Positions 8,076 through 16,924 of a stretch of 64,000 nucleotides of DNA are shown here, piece after piece; positions within the stretch are counted from its first letter, which is position 1, and every line of letters begins with the position of its first letter. A program made the translations under genes and the position numbers. Under the pieces are notes generated by a model. The model worked only from the letters and a program-made list of their open reading frames with translations. It was not told where the DNA came from and made no database searches. This stretch comes from Marinobacter sp. S6332 (lineage in GTDB: Bacteria; Pseudomonadota; Gammaproteobacteria; Pseudomonadales; Oleiphilaceae): the NCBI RefSeq assembly GCF_023016045.1, contig NZ_JALKAP010000006.1, forward strand, positions 191,909-255,908, written 5' to 3'.

Positions 8076-9520
8076 CCCATCGGTGCGGCCCAAGGTGAGT
8101 ATTCAGACTCTAGAGCAAACGCCAGTTCCAGTAGTGTGCGCTCATCGCCGTGTTTGCCCATGAGCTGTACTGAAATTGGCAGATTGTCGGGCGTCATGGC
8201 CATGGGAATGGACAGAGCGGGCGAGCCGGTAACATTGGCTAGCGGTGTAAAATTCGCGTATCGGGTAAGGCGATCAAACAGTACATCGAAAGGTACTTTA
8301 GGGGTGAGATGACCCAGCTTAGGAGTGGTGTGCCCCAATGTTGGTGTCAGCACCGCATCAAAGTCTGTTATGGCATTGGCGTATTCGAATCTGGCACGGC
8401 GCAAACGCCATAGAACCGCAGGCATCCGATAAAAGCCTCGCTTGAACATTTTGTCTAGGCCCTGAGTGAGGCCGTCTACCCGTCGCTTGTCGAAATCCGG
8501 GTGAATCATCTTGCGACCGTTCATCTTCATTCCGAAGGCCAGCAATCCCCAGTACAGGGCAAAATCATCAGGGAAGCTTGAATTCACCGGAGTATCAACA
8601 GACTCCACAACGTGCCCCTGAGCTTCCAGTTTGCGGGCAGTCGCTTCTACGGTGCGTCGCGTCATGTCATCGGTCTTGTGGCCGTTGATGGAATCGATGA
8701 CCAGGCCAATTTTCAGCCGTTTGTCCGATGAGCCTTCCACTCTGCCAATGGCTGGCAGCTTGGGGTTGCGTAAATACCGCTCTGCTTGATAGAAAAAGTT
8801 CGCGGTATCCCTAACTGAACGGGAAACCACACCGTCACTAAGAATATCGACGGGTAGTGAATGTGAGGCATCGTTCAAAATAAGCCGGCCACGAGTTGGC
8901 TTCAGGCCTATCAGTCCGCAGACAGCCGCTGGAATTCGAATGGAACCGCCACCATCGTTAGCATGGGCAATAGGAACAGCTCCGCTCGCTACCAATGCAG
9001 CCGCGCCGCCCGAAGAGGCGCCGCTGGAGTAGGCCAGATTCCATGGGTTGCGGGTAGGTGCGTCATGAACCGGCTCGGTAGAAGCATTGAACCCGAACTC
9101 CGGCATGGTGGATTTGCCAAGACACAAAAAGCCCTGAGCCAGCATCTGTTGTGCGAAAGGGCTCGTGTGATCTACCGGGCGCCCCTCAGGCACCGAGGCT
9201 GAACCCTGACGTGTTGGCATGCCCTCGACATTCGTGTTGTCCTTAATAAAAGTAGGCACACCAGTGAAAAATGGTGCATCTGCTAGGCTTTTCTCTTTAT
9301 CCAGCTTTGCCGCAGCCTCAAGCATCTGCTGATAGCGCTCTGCAGCAACCCCGTGAACCAGTGGTTCGGCTTTTTGCAATCGGTCAATGGCTGCCTGGGT
9401 TACCTCGGTAACGGACACCTCCCGGTTGCGGATGCGCCCTGCGAGGGCGGTCGCATCGTCGTTGCCAAGGGCATCGTTGGTGAACGTATTGGCAGTTTGC
9501 GGGGAATCAGAAACTGGCAT
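8072..9520 (-). CDS. Amidase, amidase-signature family
   Basis: Hydrolase of carboxamides using a Ser-cisSer-Lys triad. All three elements are visible: Lys in FIKDNTNVEG (about residue 93), the cis-Ser stretch SSGASSGGAAALVASG, and the nucleophile in NDGGGSIRIPA. About 482 aa is the family's usual length. I chose ATG 9520 (MPVSDSPQ) because GGAGAAG lies about 6 bases before it; an in-frame TTG at 9565 has no ribosome site. The closest recognisable relatives are 6-aminohexanoate-cyclic-dimer hydrolase-like amidases, but the substrate is not deducible. No GatB or GatC neighbour is present, which argues against the GatCAB amidotransferase. Confidence 0.88.
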   Translation of the reverse strand: MPVSDSPQTANTFTNDALGNDDATALAGRIRNREVSVTEVTQAAIDRLQKAEPLVHGVAAERYQQMLEAAAKLDKEKSLADAPFFTGVPTFIKDNTNVEGMPTRQGSASVPEGRPVDHTSPFAQQMLAQGFLCLGKSTMPEFGFNASTEPVHDAPTRNPWNLAYSSGASSGGAAALVASGAVPIAHANDGGGSIRIPAAVCGLIGLKPTRGRLILNDASHSLPVDILSDGVVSRSVRDTANFFYQAERYLRNPKLPAIGRVEGSSDKRLKIGLVIDSINGHKTDDMTRRTVEATARKLEAQGHVVESVDTPVNSSFPDDFALYWGLLAFGMKMNGRKMIHPDFDKRRVDGLTQGLDKMFKRGFYRMPAVLWRLRRARFEYANAITDFDAVLTPTLGHTTPKLGHLTPKVPFDVLFDRLTRYANFTPLANVTGSPALSIPMAMTPDNLPISVQLMGKHGDERTLLELAFALESEYSPWAAPMG

Positions 9521-9627
9521 TCGAGGCTTCTCCGTTATGGTTTGCGGCAGCTCAATTTCAAGCAACTTAATGGAGTGTCACTTTACTCGAACGCAAAACC
9601 TGAGGACATGTCATTTCAGGTATGAGT

Positions 9628-10404
9628 TCACAAGCTATTTCCCCGTGATTCCTTGATCACATCATAAGCATGGGTGATTTCCTGTGTACGTTCTTCTGCC
9701 ATTTCACGCATGCTTTCCGGAAGACCCCGCCCGGCAAGCTTATCTGGATGGTTCTCGCTCATTAGCTTGCGGTACACCTTTTTCAGCTCTGCATCGCTGA
9801 TTGATGGAGAAACTCCAAGAACTTTATAGGCATCGTCGGTTTGTTGTGCGGTAGATCGTTGGCCGCCAGTCTGGCCCGCGTGCGCGCCACGTAACATGGC
9901 TTCCAGCTGATCTACTTGGCTTTCAGGTAGGCCAAGGCCGCGAGCAACACGAACAAGCATCTCATGCTCTGCTGGATGAACAACACCGTCGGCCGCAACT
10001 GCGGAAACTTGCACCTGTAGAAACATCTGTAGGAAAGCAGGCTGGCCACCGCTGATGGTCAAAAAGTGGTTCAGTTCGGCATCCAGATCAAAACCATCGG
10101 CTTTACCACGGCTGAAGGCAGCTTTCGCCGTCGCCCGCTGAGCTTCGTTTAACCGAAAGCGCACGAACATGGCTTCTGCCATTTGGATTTCGTCTTTCGA
10201 AACAACGCCATCGGCTTTGCACAGGGCGCCCATAACCGCAAACACAGATTCAATAAAGCCCGATTGAATGTTCTGGAGTTTTCCAATCAGGCGGGTTTTC
10301 AGCCGGTTAAGCAAAAATGCGCCAAGAGCGGCCCCCACAAGAAAGCCGGGGAATTTGCCAAAGGCGTAACCAATCAAACCACCAATGATCATTGCAAACA
10401 GCAT
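9628..10404 (-). CDS. djlA: Membrane-anchored J-domain co-chaperone DjlA
   Basis: DnaK co-chaperone anchored in the inner membrane. The N-terminal hydrophobic segment (about residues 2-30) contains Gly-rich helices (IIGGLIGYAFGKFPGFLVG), as in DjlA. A TerB-like acidic helical region follows (about 55-165, CKADGVVSKDEIQMAEAMF). The C-terminal J domain (about 190-255, DAYKVLGVSPSISDAELKK) contains the HPD tripeptide needed to stimulate DnaK ATPase. At 258 aa it is close to E. coli DjlA (271 aa). AAGGAC precedes the ATG by 6 bases. It is single-gene in this context. Confidence 0.93.
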   Translation of the reverse strand: MLFAMIIGGLIGYAFGKFPGFLVGAALGAFLLNRLKTRLIGKLQNIQSGFIESVFAVMGALCKADGVVSKDEIQMAEAMFVRFRLNEAQRATAKAAFSRGKADGFDLDAELNHFLTISGGQPAFLQMFLQVQVSAVAADGVVHPAEHEMLVRVARGLGLPESQVDQLEAMLRGAHAGQTGGQRSTAQQTDDAYKVLGVSPSISDAELKKVYRKLMSENHPDKLAGRGLPESMREMAEERTQEITHAYDVIKESRGNSL

Positions 10405-10547
10405 TAAAGCGTCCTTTAGGAATTATGGATAAGGCTACAGAATATACGTGTTTTTCGGCGGATCTTCATGAACAGGCTTTCATTCAGGCCATCTGTTTTT
10501 ATTAGGGCTTGTATGCGGGCCTGTTTTTTGTGATAAACATACCATTT

Positions 10548-11198
10548 ATGACGCTTGACCTGTTCGCAGACCTACCTATTGAAGCCTTCACCGAGCACCT
10601 CTCGGAAGGTGCACTTGTGCTTAGGCAGTTTGCCACGACACAGGCGCATGATCTGCTGAATGAAATTAGCCAGATAATAGCCTTAGCGCCTTTTCGACAC
10701 ATGACTACACCCGGCGGACACAGTATGTCTGCGGCCATGAGTTGTTGTGGAAGTTACGGCTGGGTGACCGATGCGCGAGGGTATCGCTATCAGCGGGAAG
10801 ACCCCAGTTCTGGCAAACCTTGGCCGGTAATGCCCTCTGCCTTTGCCAATTTGGCCCAATCAGCTGCCCAGAAAGCGGGCTACGCCGATTTCATCCCGGA
10901 TTCCTGCCTTATCAATCGGTATAAGCCCGGTGCAAAAATGGGGCTGCATCAGGACAAAAACGAGCGCGATTTCACCCAGCCGATTGTGTCTGTGTCGCTT
11001 GGCTTGCCTCAAGTGTTTCATTTCGGAGGGCTGGTGCGCAGTGAGCGGCCAAGAAGTATTCCGCTCAGCCATGGCGATGTGGTGGTCTGGGGTGGGCCGT
11101 CACGATTGCGTTATCACGGTGTGCTCACGCTCAAGGCAGGAGAACACCCGTTGACTGGCTCTTACCGATATAATCTCACGTTCCGCTGTGCCGGTTAA
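10548..11198 (+). CDS. alkB: Alpha-ketoglutarate-dependent DNA repair dioxygenase AlkB
   Basis: Fe(II)/2-oxoglutarate dioxygenase that removes 1-methyladenine and 3-methylcytosine from DNA. The start MTLDLFADLP at 10548 matches the E. coli AlkB N-terminus, so upstream in-frame codons are ignored although no clear ribosome site is seen. Iron ligands are visible as HQD (H134, D136) and H190 (YHG), with the 2-oxoglutarate-binding Arg in NLTFR at the C-terminus and the substrate-loop motif MTTPGG. The 216-aa length equals the family norm. There is no ada neighbour and I see no Ada or LexA box, so its induction mode is unclear. Confidence 0.95.
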   Translation: MTLDLFADLPIEAFTEHLSEGALVLRQFATTQAHDLLNEISQIIALAPFRHMTTPGGHSMSAAMSCCGSYGWVTDARGYRYQREDPSSGKPWPVMPSAFANLAQSAAQKAGYADFIPDSCLINRYKPGAKMGLHQDKNERDFTQPIVSVSLGLPQVFHFGGLVRSERPRSIPLSHGDVVVWGGPSRLRYHGVLTLKAGEHPLTGSYRYNLTFRCAG

Positions 11199-11223
11199 CA
11201 ATTTGTGATTCAGGCAACTTTGG

Positions 11224-12504
11224 TTATTGAAACCCTGCTACCAAAAGCCCCGCTGCCAGTGATAGCAGCATAGGTCCGGCGACATAAAACCCGATTTTGC
11301 GGTTGCCGATCACCCAAGCCATGCCAGACTTAACCAGATTGTTGGTGGCCGCAGCAATAACAATACCGATAACAGCTGCATCCATTGCTAGACCGTTGTT
11401 CGACATGCGGGTGAGCGATAAGGTGATGGCGTCTACATCAGCAATGCCTGAGGTGGCCGCCAACATATAGATACCGGTATCTCCCAGCCAGTTCTTCAAG
11501 AAATCGCCCAATAGCAGAATAGCCGTTAGCAACATGCCGAAAACCAAAGCGGACTTCAGGTCTAAAGGATTCTGGTTAAGTGTTGGCTGGCTAACCTGAG
11601 CTGTGCCGGAGTTTCTGCGCCATATAATGATTGCCGGTATATAGAGCAGCATTGTCATAACGGCTACAGGCCCGACCAGACTTGGCAACAACTCCCGGTT
11701 GATAATGAAACAGTACACCAGAATGCGGGGGAACATGGTGCCGCAGGCAATCAGAATGCCTGTAGCAAATTGGGCATTCAGTTCCGGGTGTCTGTCAGCC
11801 TGACGGGCAAAGTGCAGGGTGAGGGCAGTGGAAGAACTCAAGCCCGCAAACAGGCTGGTAAAAAGGATACCTTTGCTGGTGCCTGCCATTCGCATGGCAA
11901 AATAACCCACGAAAGAGATGGATGCGATCATTACCACCATCCACCAAATCTCACGGGGGTTTAGCACGCCACCAGGGCCCAATTGTTCGTTGGGCAGTAA
12001 GGGCAGCATTACAACCGAAATAACCAGAAGTTTGAGTGCTGCATCTAATTCGTGGGCTTGAAGCTTGTGCACCCAGCCGTGAATTTCATTTTTGTTATCG
12101 AGAATAATGGCTGTTATTACTGCAGCGGATGTTGCCATCACCGGGTCGACGGCCACCGCTATGGCACCAAAGCAGAAGGTGAGCACCATGCTCACCATGC
12201 CGGTGATGCTGAAGTTACGAATATGATCGAGTCGCTCGCTGTAAGCCACAATCGCCATTGCGACCACGCTGAGTAGAAGAACAGGAAATGCCCATACAGT
12301 AACCTCCTGCGCCAGCACTGCAGAAATGCCGCCCAGAAGACCAATAAGAGAGAAGGTGCGAATACCGGCTATGCGCTCGCCGGATTTTTGTTCGCGCGAT
12401 CCCCAGCCCCGCTCCAAACCTATGATCGCGCCCAGTAGAAGGGCTACGGCAAGGTTAAATGTGGTCTGGTTTGCGATAAGAAACTGGGATGCAACATCGT
12501 CCAT
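11224..12504 (-). CDS. MgtC/SapB-type membrane protein with DUF4010 domain
   Basis: Integral membrane protein of 426 aa with about 12 hydrophobic segments. The N-terminal part (about 15-145) has the MgtC/SapB pattern LAVALLLGAIIGLERGWGSR...AGIRTFSLIGLLGG. The C-terminal two thirds match the DUF4010 type, with the motif ADVDAITLSLTRM near the end. Family members of this fused form have no established biochemical role. MgtC itself modulates the F-ATPase and Mg homeostasis in Salmonella, but that role should not be transferred automatically. An AAAGGAG ribosome site lies about 12 bases before the ATG, a slightly long spacing. It is divergent from the SulP gene. Confidence 0.82.
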   Translation of the reverse strand: MDDVASQFLIANQTTFNLAVALLLGAIIGLERGWGSREQKSGERIAGIRTFSLIGLLGGISAVLAQEVTVWAFPVLLLSVVAMAIVAYSERLDHIRNFSITGMVSMVLTFCFGAIAVAVDPVMATSAAVITAIILDNKNEIHGWVHKLQAHELDAALKLLVISVVMLPLLPNEQLGPGGVLNPREIWWMVVMIASISFVGYFAMRMAGTSKGILFTSLFAGLSSSTALTLHFARQADRHPELNAQFATGILIACGTMFPRILVYCFIINRELLPSLVGPVAVMTMLLYIPAIIIWRRNSGTAQVSQPTLNQNPLDLKSALVFGMLLTAILLLGDFLKNWLGDTGIYMLAATSGIADVDAITLSLTRMSNNGLAMDAAVIGIVIAAATNNLVKSGMAWVIGNRKIGFYVAGPMLLSLAAGLLVAGFQ

Positions 12505-12698
12505 GAACGAATGAAACTCCTTTCGGGTGTAGGTGTTGCCGGGATAATAACAGCCAGCAAGGCTTGGAGGACAGGCGCCCTTACGCCGGAACCCGTATTT
12601 TGATAGAATTCGCGCCCTTTATTTTGCCGTAATCCGCAATTCAAGCAACGGCAATCCTATCCCCATTAAACAGTGCAGTTACCCGGGTACCCAGAGCT

Positions 12699-14186
12699 AT
12701 GTTAAATACAATGAAAGCCGAATGGTTTTCCAATATTAAGGGCGATTTGCTCGCCGGGATCGTGGTTGCCCTTGCGTTGATTCCGGAAGCAATTGCTTTT
12801 TCGATCATCGCAGGCGTCGATCCCAAAGTAGGGCTATATGCCTCGTTTTGTATTGCCGTGATCATTGCTTTTGTGGGTGGTCGCCCGGGCATGATCTCAG
12901 CGGCAACCGGTGCTATGGCGTTGCTGATGGTAACGCTGGTTAAGGAGCATGGCCTCGAATACCTGATGGCGGCAACCCTGTTAACCGGTGTAATCCAAAT
13001 TCTGGCCGGTTGGCTGAAGCTCGGTAGCCTAATGCGATTTGTATCGCGCTCGGTGGTAACTGGTTTTGTGAATGCTCTGGCTATCCTAATCTTTATGGCG
13101 CAGCTGCCCGAACTAACGAACGTAACCTGGCATGTTTACGCCATGACAGCGGCCGGGCTGGGTATTATTTACCTGTTCCCCCATGTGCCGATGCTGGGCA
13201 AATTGCTGCCCTCGCCACTGATTTGCATTGTGGCGCTGACTATTGTTGCGGTGTTGTTCAATATAGACGTGCGCACGGTGGGTGATATGGGCGAACTGCC
13301 CGATACACTGCCCATATTCCTCTGGCCTGACGTGCCGCTGAACCTTGAAACCCTGATGATTATCCTGCCGTACTCTATTCCACTGGCCGTGGTGGGCTTA
13401 CTGGAATCTATGATGACTGCCACCATTGTGGATGATTTGACCGACACGGAGAGTGACCGCAACCGCGAATGCCGGGGGCAGGGCATTGCCAACATCGGGT
13501 CTGGCCTGTTCGGTGGTATGGCTGGCTGCGCGATGATTGGGCAATCGGTTATCAACGTAAAATCTGGTGGGCGCGGTCGGCTTTCTACGTTCACCGCAGG
13601 TGTGTTCCTGATGGTGATGATTGTGGTGTTGGACGACATATTGGTGCAGATTCCCATGGCTGCTTTGGTTGCAGTTATGATCATGGTGTCTATCGGTACC
13701 TTCTCTTGGGAGTCTATCCGCAATCTGAAAACCCACCCTCTCTCCACCAATATCGTTATGCTGGTCACCGTGTGCGTGGTGGTTGTAACTCACAATCTCG
13801 CGCTTGGTGTGTTTGCCGGTGTTCTACTCGCCGCGCTGTTTTTCGCCAACAAAATCGGGCACTTTATGGAAGTGCAGTCCACTTTGGATGAAGAATCGGG
13901 CACCCGCACCTATAAGGTTATGGGTCAGGTATTTTTTAGCTCATCGGAAAAATTTCTTGCGGCCTTTGATTTCCGCGAAGTGGTCGATAAAGTGGTTATA
14001 GATGTGAGTCGTGCCCATTTTTGGGACATTACTGCTGTGGGCGCGCTCGACAAAGTAGTCATCAAGTTCCGTCGAGACGGTGCAGAGGTGGAGGTGATAG
14101 GTATGAATCAGGCCAGCGCTACCATCGTCGACCGTTTTGGTGTGCACGATAAGCCGGAAGGCATTGATCAGCTGATGGGCCATTAA
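12699..14186 (+). CDS. SulP family anion transporter with C-terminal STAS domain
   Basis: Inner-membrane anion transporter of 495 aa. The N-terminal signature ([21 protein letters not shown], then [12 protein letters not shown]) is typical of SulP, with about 12 to 14 helices up to residue 390. A STAS domain (about 400-490, [23 protein letters not shown]) follows in the cytoplasm. SulP proteins carry sulfate, bicarbonate or C4-dicarboxylates; sequence alone does not decide among them. A tandem Usp gene starts 2 bases after the stop, so the two proteins probably function together. A second in-frame ATG at residue 5 is an equally good start. Confidence 0.9.
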   Translation: MLNTMKAEWFSNIKGDLLAGIVVALALIPEAIAFSIIAGVDPKVGLYASFCIAVIIAFVGGRPGMISAATGAMALLMVTLVKEHGLEYLMAATLLTGVIQILAGWLKLGSLMRFVSRSVVTGFVNALAILIFMAQLPELTNVTWHVYAMTAAGLGIIYLFPHVPMLGKLLPSPLICIVALTIVAVLFNIDVRTVGDMGELPDTLPIFLWPDVPLNLETLMIILPYSIPLAVVGLLESMMTATIVDDLTDTESDRNRECRGQGIANIGSGLFGGMAGCAMIGQSVINVKSGGRGRLSTFTAGVFLMVMIVVLDDILVQIPMAALVAVMIMVSIGTFSWESIRNLKTHPLSTNIVMLVTVCVVVVTHNLALGVFAGVLLAALFFANKIGHFMEVQSTLDEESGTRTYKVMGQVFFSSSEKFLAAFDFREVVDKVVIDVSRAHFWDITAVGALDKVVIKFRRDGAEVEVIGMNQASATIVDRFGVHDKPEGIDQLMGH

Positions 14187-14187
14187 T

Positions 14188-15081
14188 ATGCAAGATACAA
14201 ACGTAAATTCCCAAGCAACCGAGCAGGATGCGTTGCACGTTGTGGCTTGTGTGGATGGCTCCCGCGCAGCGCCAGCGGTATGTGATTATGCGGCCTGGGC
14301 AAGCAAGCATATGGGGTCACCGCTAACGCTCCTGCATGTACTCGATGAAGAACGTTATCCGTCAGAGCCAGACCTTGCTGGCAACATTGGCTTGGGTAGT
14401 CGTGAACATCTGCTGGATGAATTGGCGCAGCTGGATCGTAAACGCGCCAAATTGGCGCTGGAGCACGGGAACCATTTGTTGGATGAGGCCGCCCATAGGT
14501 TGCAGAATGCCGGTGTTAGCGCGATCAAAAAGCGCCAGCGCCACGGTGATTTAACCGAATCCCTACTCGCCATTGAAGATGAAACACGATTAGTTGTGAT
14601 GGGCTTACACGGCGAAAGCAGTTCGGATCGGGAGACTCGCGTTGGCAGCCAACTCGAAACCGTAATCCGCAGTGTACATAGGCCGATTTTACTAGTGCCA
14701 GACGAATTTTCAACGCCGCGCACGGCCATGCTCGCGTTCGACGGCAGTGCCACAGCGTTTAGAGGCGTAGAACTCTTGGCTGGCAGCCCGGTACTCAAAG
14801 GCATGCCCTTGCACCTAGTGATGGTCGGGTCAGACACTAAAGAGCATTGGGGCCAGCTGGAGAAGGCGAAGCTGATGCTGGCAACGATTGATGCTGATAT
14901 CACGCTTACCATACTGGCTGGCGATGTGGAGCAGGCTCTGCACAGGTATCAGGAAAAGCACGGTATCGACATCACCGTTATGGGTGCCTACGGCCACTCC
15001 CGTATTCGCCAGTTCTTTGTTGGCAGCACTACTACAAATATGCTGAGAACAGCAGAAAAACCGCTGGTTATTCTTCGTTAG
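14188..15081 (+). CDS. Tandem universal stress protein (UspA x2)
   Basis: Cytoplasmic protein of 297 aa built of two Usp domains (about 10-145 and 160-297). The second domain holds the complete ATP-binding signature GxxG-9x-GS (GAYG then VGST). The first has a degenerate version with ten residues between (GLHG to GSQ), suggesting only one functional nucleotide site. It is separated from the SulP gene by a single base pair, so it is translationally coupled and probably modulates the transporter in response to energy state. That link is inferred from gene order only. Confidence 0.88.
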   Translation: MQDTNVNSQATEQDALHVVACVDGSRAAPAVCDYAAWASKHMGSPLTLLHVLDEERYPSEPDLAGNIGLGSREHLLDELAQLDRKRAKLALEHGNHLLDEAAHRLQNAGVSAIKKRQRHGDLTESLLAIEDETRLVVMGLHGESSSDRETRVGSQLETVIRSVHRPILLVPDEFSTPRTAMLAFDGSATAFRGVELLAGSPVLKGMPLHLVMVGSDTKEHWGQLEKAKLMLATIDADITLTILAGDVEQALHRYQEKHGIDITVMGAYGHSRIRQFFVGSTTTNMLRTAEKPLVILR

Positions 15082-15428
15082 TTCACCTTGATGGTTTTGA
15101 GCTTGTTAAGGCTCGATGAGGATTGGCGTGCCATCACTTACTGCGCGCCAAATCTCCTCAACTATTCAACTGCGAGCAAAGCAAAACCTCTAAGCCTAAA
15201 AGGATTGTCTGACAATTAATTTTCCCATTAAAACAGCAGGTTGCGTGAGTTTTGTGATAAGCGTCATGCTTGTCGAGTAAACTGGCTGCGCAAGTTCACA
15301 GTTTCCACTAATAACTCTCCGTTAATTCGTAACAGCATGTAACTTGGGTTCTGTCTGCAGGTAAGGCTCTATCGATAGGTCGGTATTTATAGTGTTACCG
15401 GCCGAGTACTTTCGCAAGGAGAATTCAG
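15082..15428. other. Intergenic region with a 13-bp palindrome
   Basis: No reading frame with coding character is visible in these 347 bases. The one notable element is the perfect palindrome ATTGTC-T-GACAAT at 15204-15216, of the kind bound by FadR-type GntR regulators. The region probably carries the promoter of the DUF2156 gene downstream. I could not pick a convincing -35/-10 pair. Confidence 0.5.
15204..15216. promoter_or_regulatory. Perfect 13-bp palindrome, possible GntR-type operator
   Basis: ATTGTCTGACAAT is an exact inverted repeat around a central T. The half-site TTGTC resembles operators of FadR-subfamily GntR repressors. No GntR repressor of that subfamily is encoded nearby. 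Confidence 0.35.
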
Positions 15429-16520
15429 ATGGCCCATGCACCCTCCCCGGATGCCGGGATTCGATATCGAGAACATTTGGCCCAAGGCTCCAGTCAGGAG
15501 CTGATGAAGCGTTATGGGCGCCAGTCCAGCGCCTATTTTACGCTACAGTCAGGCGCTGAACGGTTTGGTATTGAGGGTGTAGGGTTTGTGGCTTATGCAC
15601 CGGTCAGAACACTTCTGGGCAGAGTGAATGTGGTGTTTGCCAACCCTGTGTGTGCCGATCAGAGCCGGCGCGGGCTCTTGCGAGAATTCTTGAACAATGT
15701 ACCAGGGCGTGCTCTTTTTGTGGGTATTGACGGTGGCGCAGCAGAGGATCTTCGGGCGTTGGGGCACACCATCAATGAAATGGGTACAGAATTTTCATTT
15801 CGCATTCCCAGTTTCAGTGTAGCGGGCAAGAACAAGAAACAACTGCGGCATGCGGCCAACCTTGGGAAACGTCAAAACCTAACAGTTATTGAACAGACCG
15901 AAGATGAAGCCGACCTGACTAGCGCCTTGCGCATCTCTGAGGCTTGGCGGCGGAACAAAGTGGTGAAGCAGCGGGAGCTTCGGTTACTGACACGCCCGCC
16001 GGAGTTTGGCGATGAGTGGGGCGTGCGCAAGTTCTACTGCTATCAGGAAGGTCGTTTGTTGGGGTATGTGTTTTTTGACCCGTTCTTTCAGGATGGCAAG
16101 GTTATTGGTTATACCGCCAATGTTTTGCGGCAAGATACCGGCAACAGCCCCAGCGGATTATTGGATTACATTATTCTGGAAGCTATGAAGGTTTTTGAGA
16201 CGGAAGGCGTTGAGCAAATCTCTCTCGGTATTTCTCCGGTTTATAACGTTCAACCTTGCCCGGGTGATAGCAAATTGGTGCGTAGTGTTTGCCGTTTGTT
16301 GTACGAGAAAGGCAACAGATTTTATGCTTTCAAGGCATTGAGTTATCACAAATCTCGTTACCGTGCGAACGAAACTAAGTGGTTTATGGCTTATAAGGAT
16401 ACACCGGTACTGACCATGCTTTGGACGGTTCTCCGGGGTACCGGCATTCTGGGGCGCCCACCTCTGATTACTGGCGGTACCGAACGGCACCCCAATGTTC
16501 CTGTTTCGGTAACACTCTGA
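15429..16520 (+). CDS. DUF2156 protein, MprF C-terminal (lysyltransferase) fold
   Basis: Soluble 363-aa protein of the phosphatidylglycerol lysyltransferase C-terminal family (DUF2156), two GNAT-like halves. Recognisable stretches are YFTLQSGAERFGIEG, VNVVFANPVC, a basic KKQLRHAANLGKRQNL stretch and, near the C-terminus, the conserved DYIILEAM...GISPV followed by KSRYRANETKWFMAY. It has no flippase membrane region, unlike full MprF, so any aminoacyl-lipid role is uncertain. AAGGAG precedes ATG 15429 at an ideal distance. It stands alone, followed by the B12 riboswitch region. Confidence 0.75.
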   Translation: MAHAPSPDAGIRYREHLAQGSSQELMKRYGRQSSAYFTLQSGAERFGIEGVGFVAYAPVRTLLGRVNVVFANPVCADQSRRGLLREFLNNVPGRALFVGIDGGAAEDLRALGHTINEMGTEFSFRIPSFSVAGKNKKQLRHAANLGKRQNLTVIEQTEDEADLTSALRISEAWRRNKVVKQRELRLLTRPPEFGDEWGVRKFYCYQEGRLLGYVFFDPFFQDGKVIGYTANVLRQDTGNSPSGLLDYIILEAMKVFETEGVEQISLGISPVYNVQPCPGDSKLVRSVCRLLYEKGNRFYAFKALSYHKSRYRANETKWFMAYKDTPVLTMLWTVLRGTGILGRPPLITGGTERHPNVPVSVTL

Positions 16521-16571
16521 CTGCTGAAACAAGCCCAAGAGCTACCTTAAGGTGTTAATCATATATTTCTA

Positions 16572-16600
16572 TTGCGACTTATTTTTTTGGCGTATATAGT
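16572..16600 (+). promoter_or_regulatory. Promoter of the riboswitch-nrdD operon
   Basis: TTGCGA (16572-16577), a 17-base spacer and TATAGT (16595-16600) match sigma-70 consensus at 4/6 and 5/6. The predicted start falls at the 5' base of the riboswitch P1 helix (16605), which supports the call. I see no clear FNR/Anr box (TTGAT-N4-ATCAA) here. Confidence 0.65.
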
Positions 16601-16604
16601 GATC

Positions 16605-16788
16605 GTGTCTTGGCTTTCCACTATATGTTGTGTTTTGTGGTGGGGAATCCGGTGAGACTCCGGAGCTGACGCGCAGCGGTATTGGGGAACAAACGTGGCA
16701 ATGAAGACACTGGTGAAAACCGGGAAGTCGCCACGTAAGGCAGAGCTGAAAGGTTCACGCCCCTGAGTCCGAAGACCAGCCAAGACAC
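16605..16788 (+). ncRNA. Cobalamin (B12) riboswitch aptamer
   Basis: The conserved core is readable: GGGAATCCGGTGAGACTCCG with GAGCTGACGCGCAGCGGTA (the P4 and B12-box side), GAAGACACTG and later GAGTCCGAAGACC. The closing helix P1 is an exact 11-bp pairing of GTGTCTTGGCT (16605-16615) with AGCCAAGACAC (16778-16788), which fixes both ends. It lies upstream of nrdD, a B12-independent ribonucleotide reductase. In known cases such riboswitches shut off the B12-independent enzyme when coenzyme B12 is available for the class II enzyme (NrdJ). Confidence 0.93.
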
Positions 16789-16873
16789 TCAACACTGCAC
16801 CTTCGCGACTCAGGGTAAACAGTTGGCAAGTTACACGGGGCAACTATCCGTTGGATAACCCTATGTGAACGGC

Positions 16874-16917
16874 CTCCTGTGTATGCGAAGGGAATATACC
16901 TGACGCGATACCAGGAG
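16874..16917 (+). promoter_or_regulatory. Ribosome-site sequestering stem of the B12 riboswitch
   Basis: The nrdD ribosome-binding site AGGAG (16913-16917, 7 bases before ATG) can pair as CAGGAG (16912-16917) with an exact complement CTCCTG at 16874-16879. This suggests a translational expression platform. No terminator with a T run lies between the aptamer and nrdD, which agrees with control at translation. Confidence 0.6.
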
Positions 16918-16924
16918 TCGTAAC

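Noticed and set aside
13169-13768. 199-codon minus-strand ORF inside the SulP gene
   Set aside because: Shadow frame with repetitive Thr/Ile/Ser composition; SulP is the real gene.
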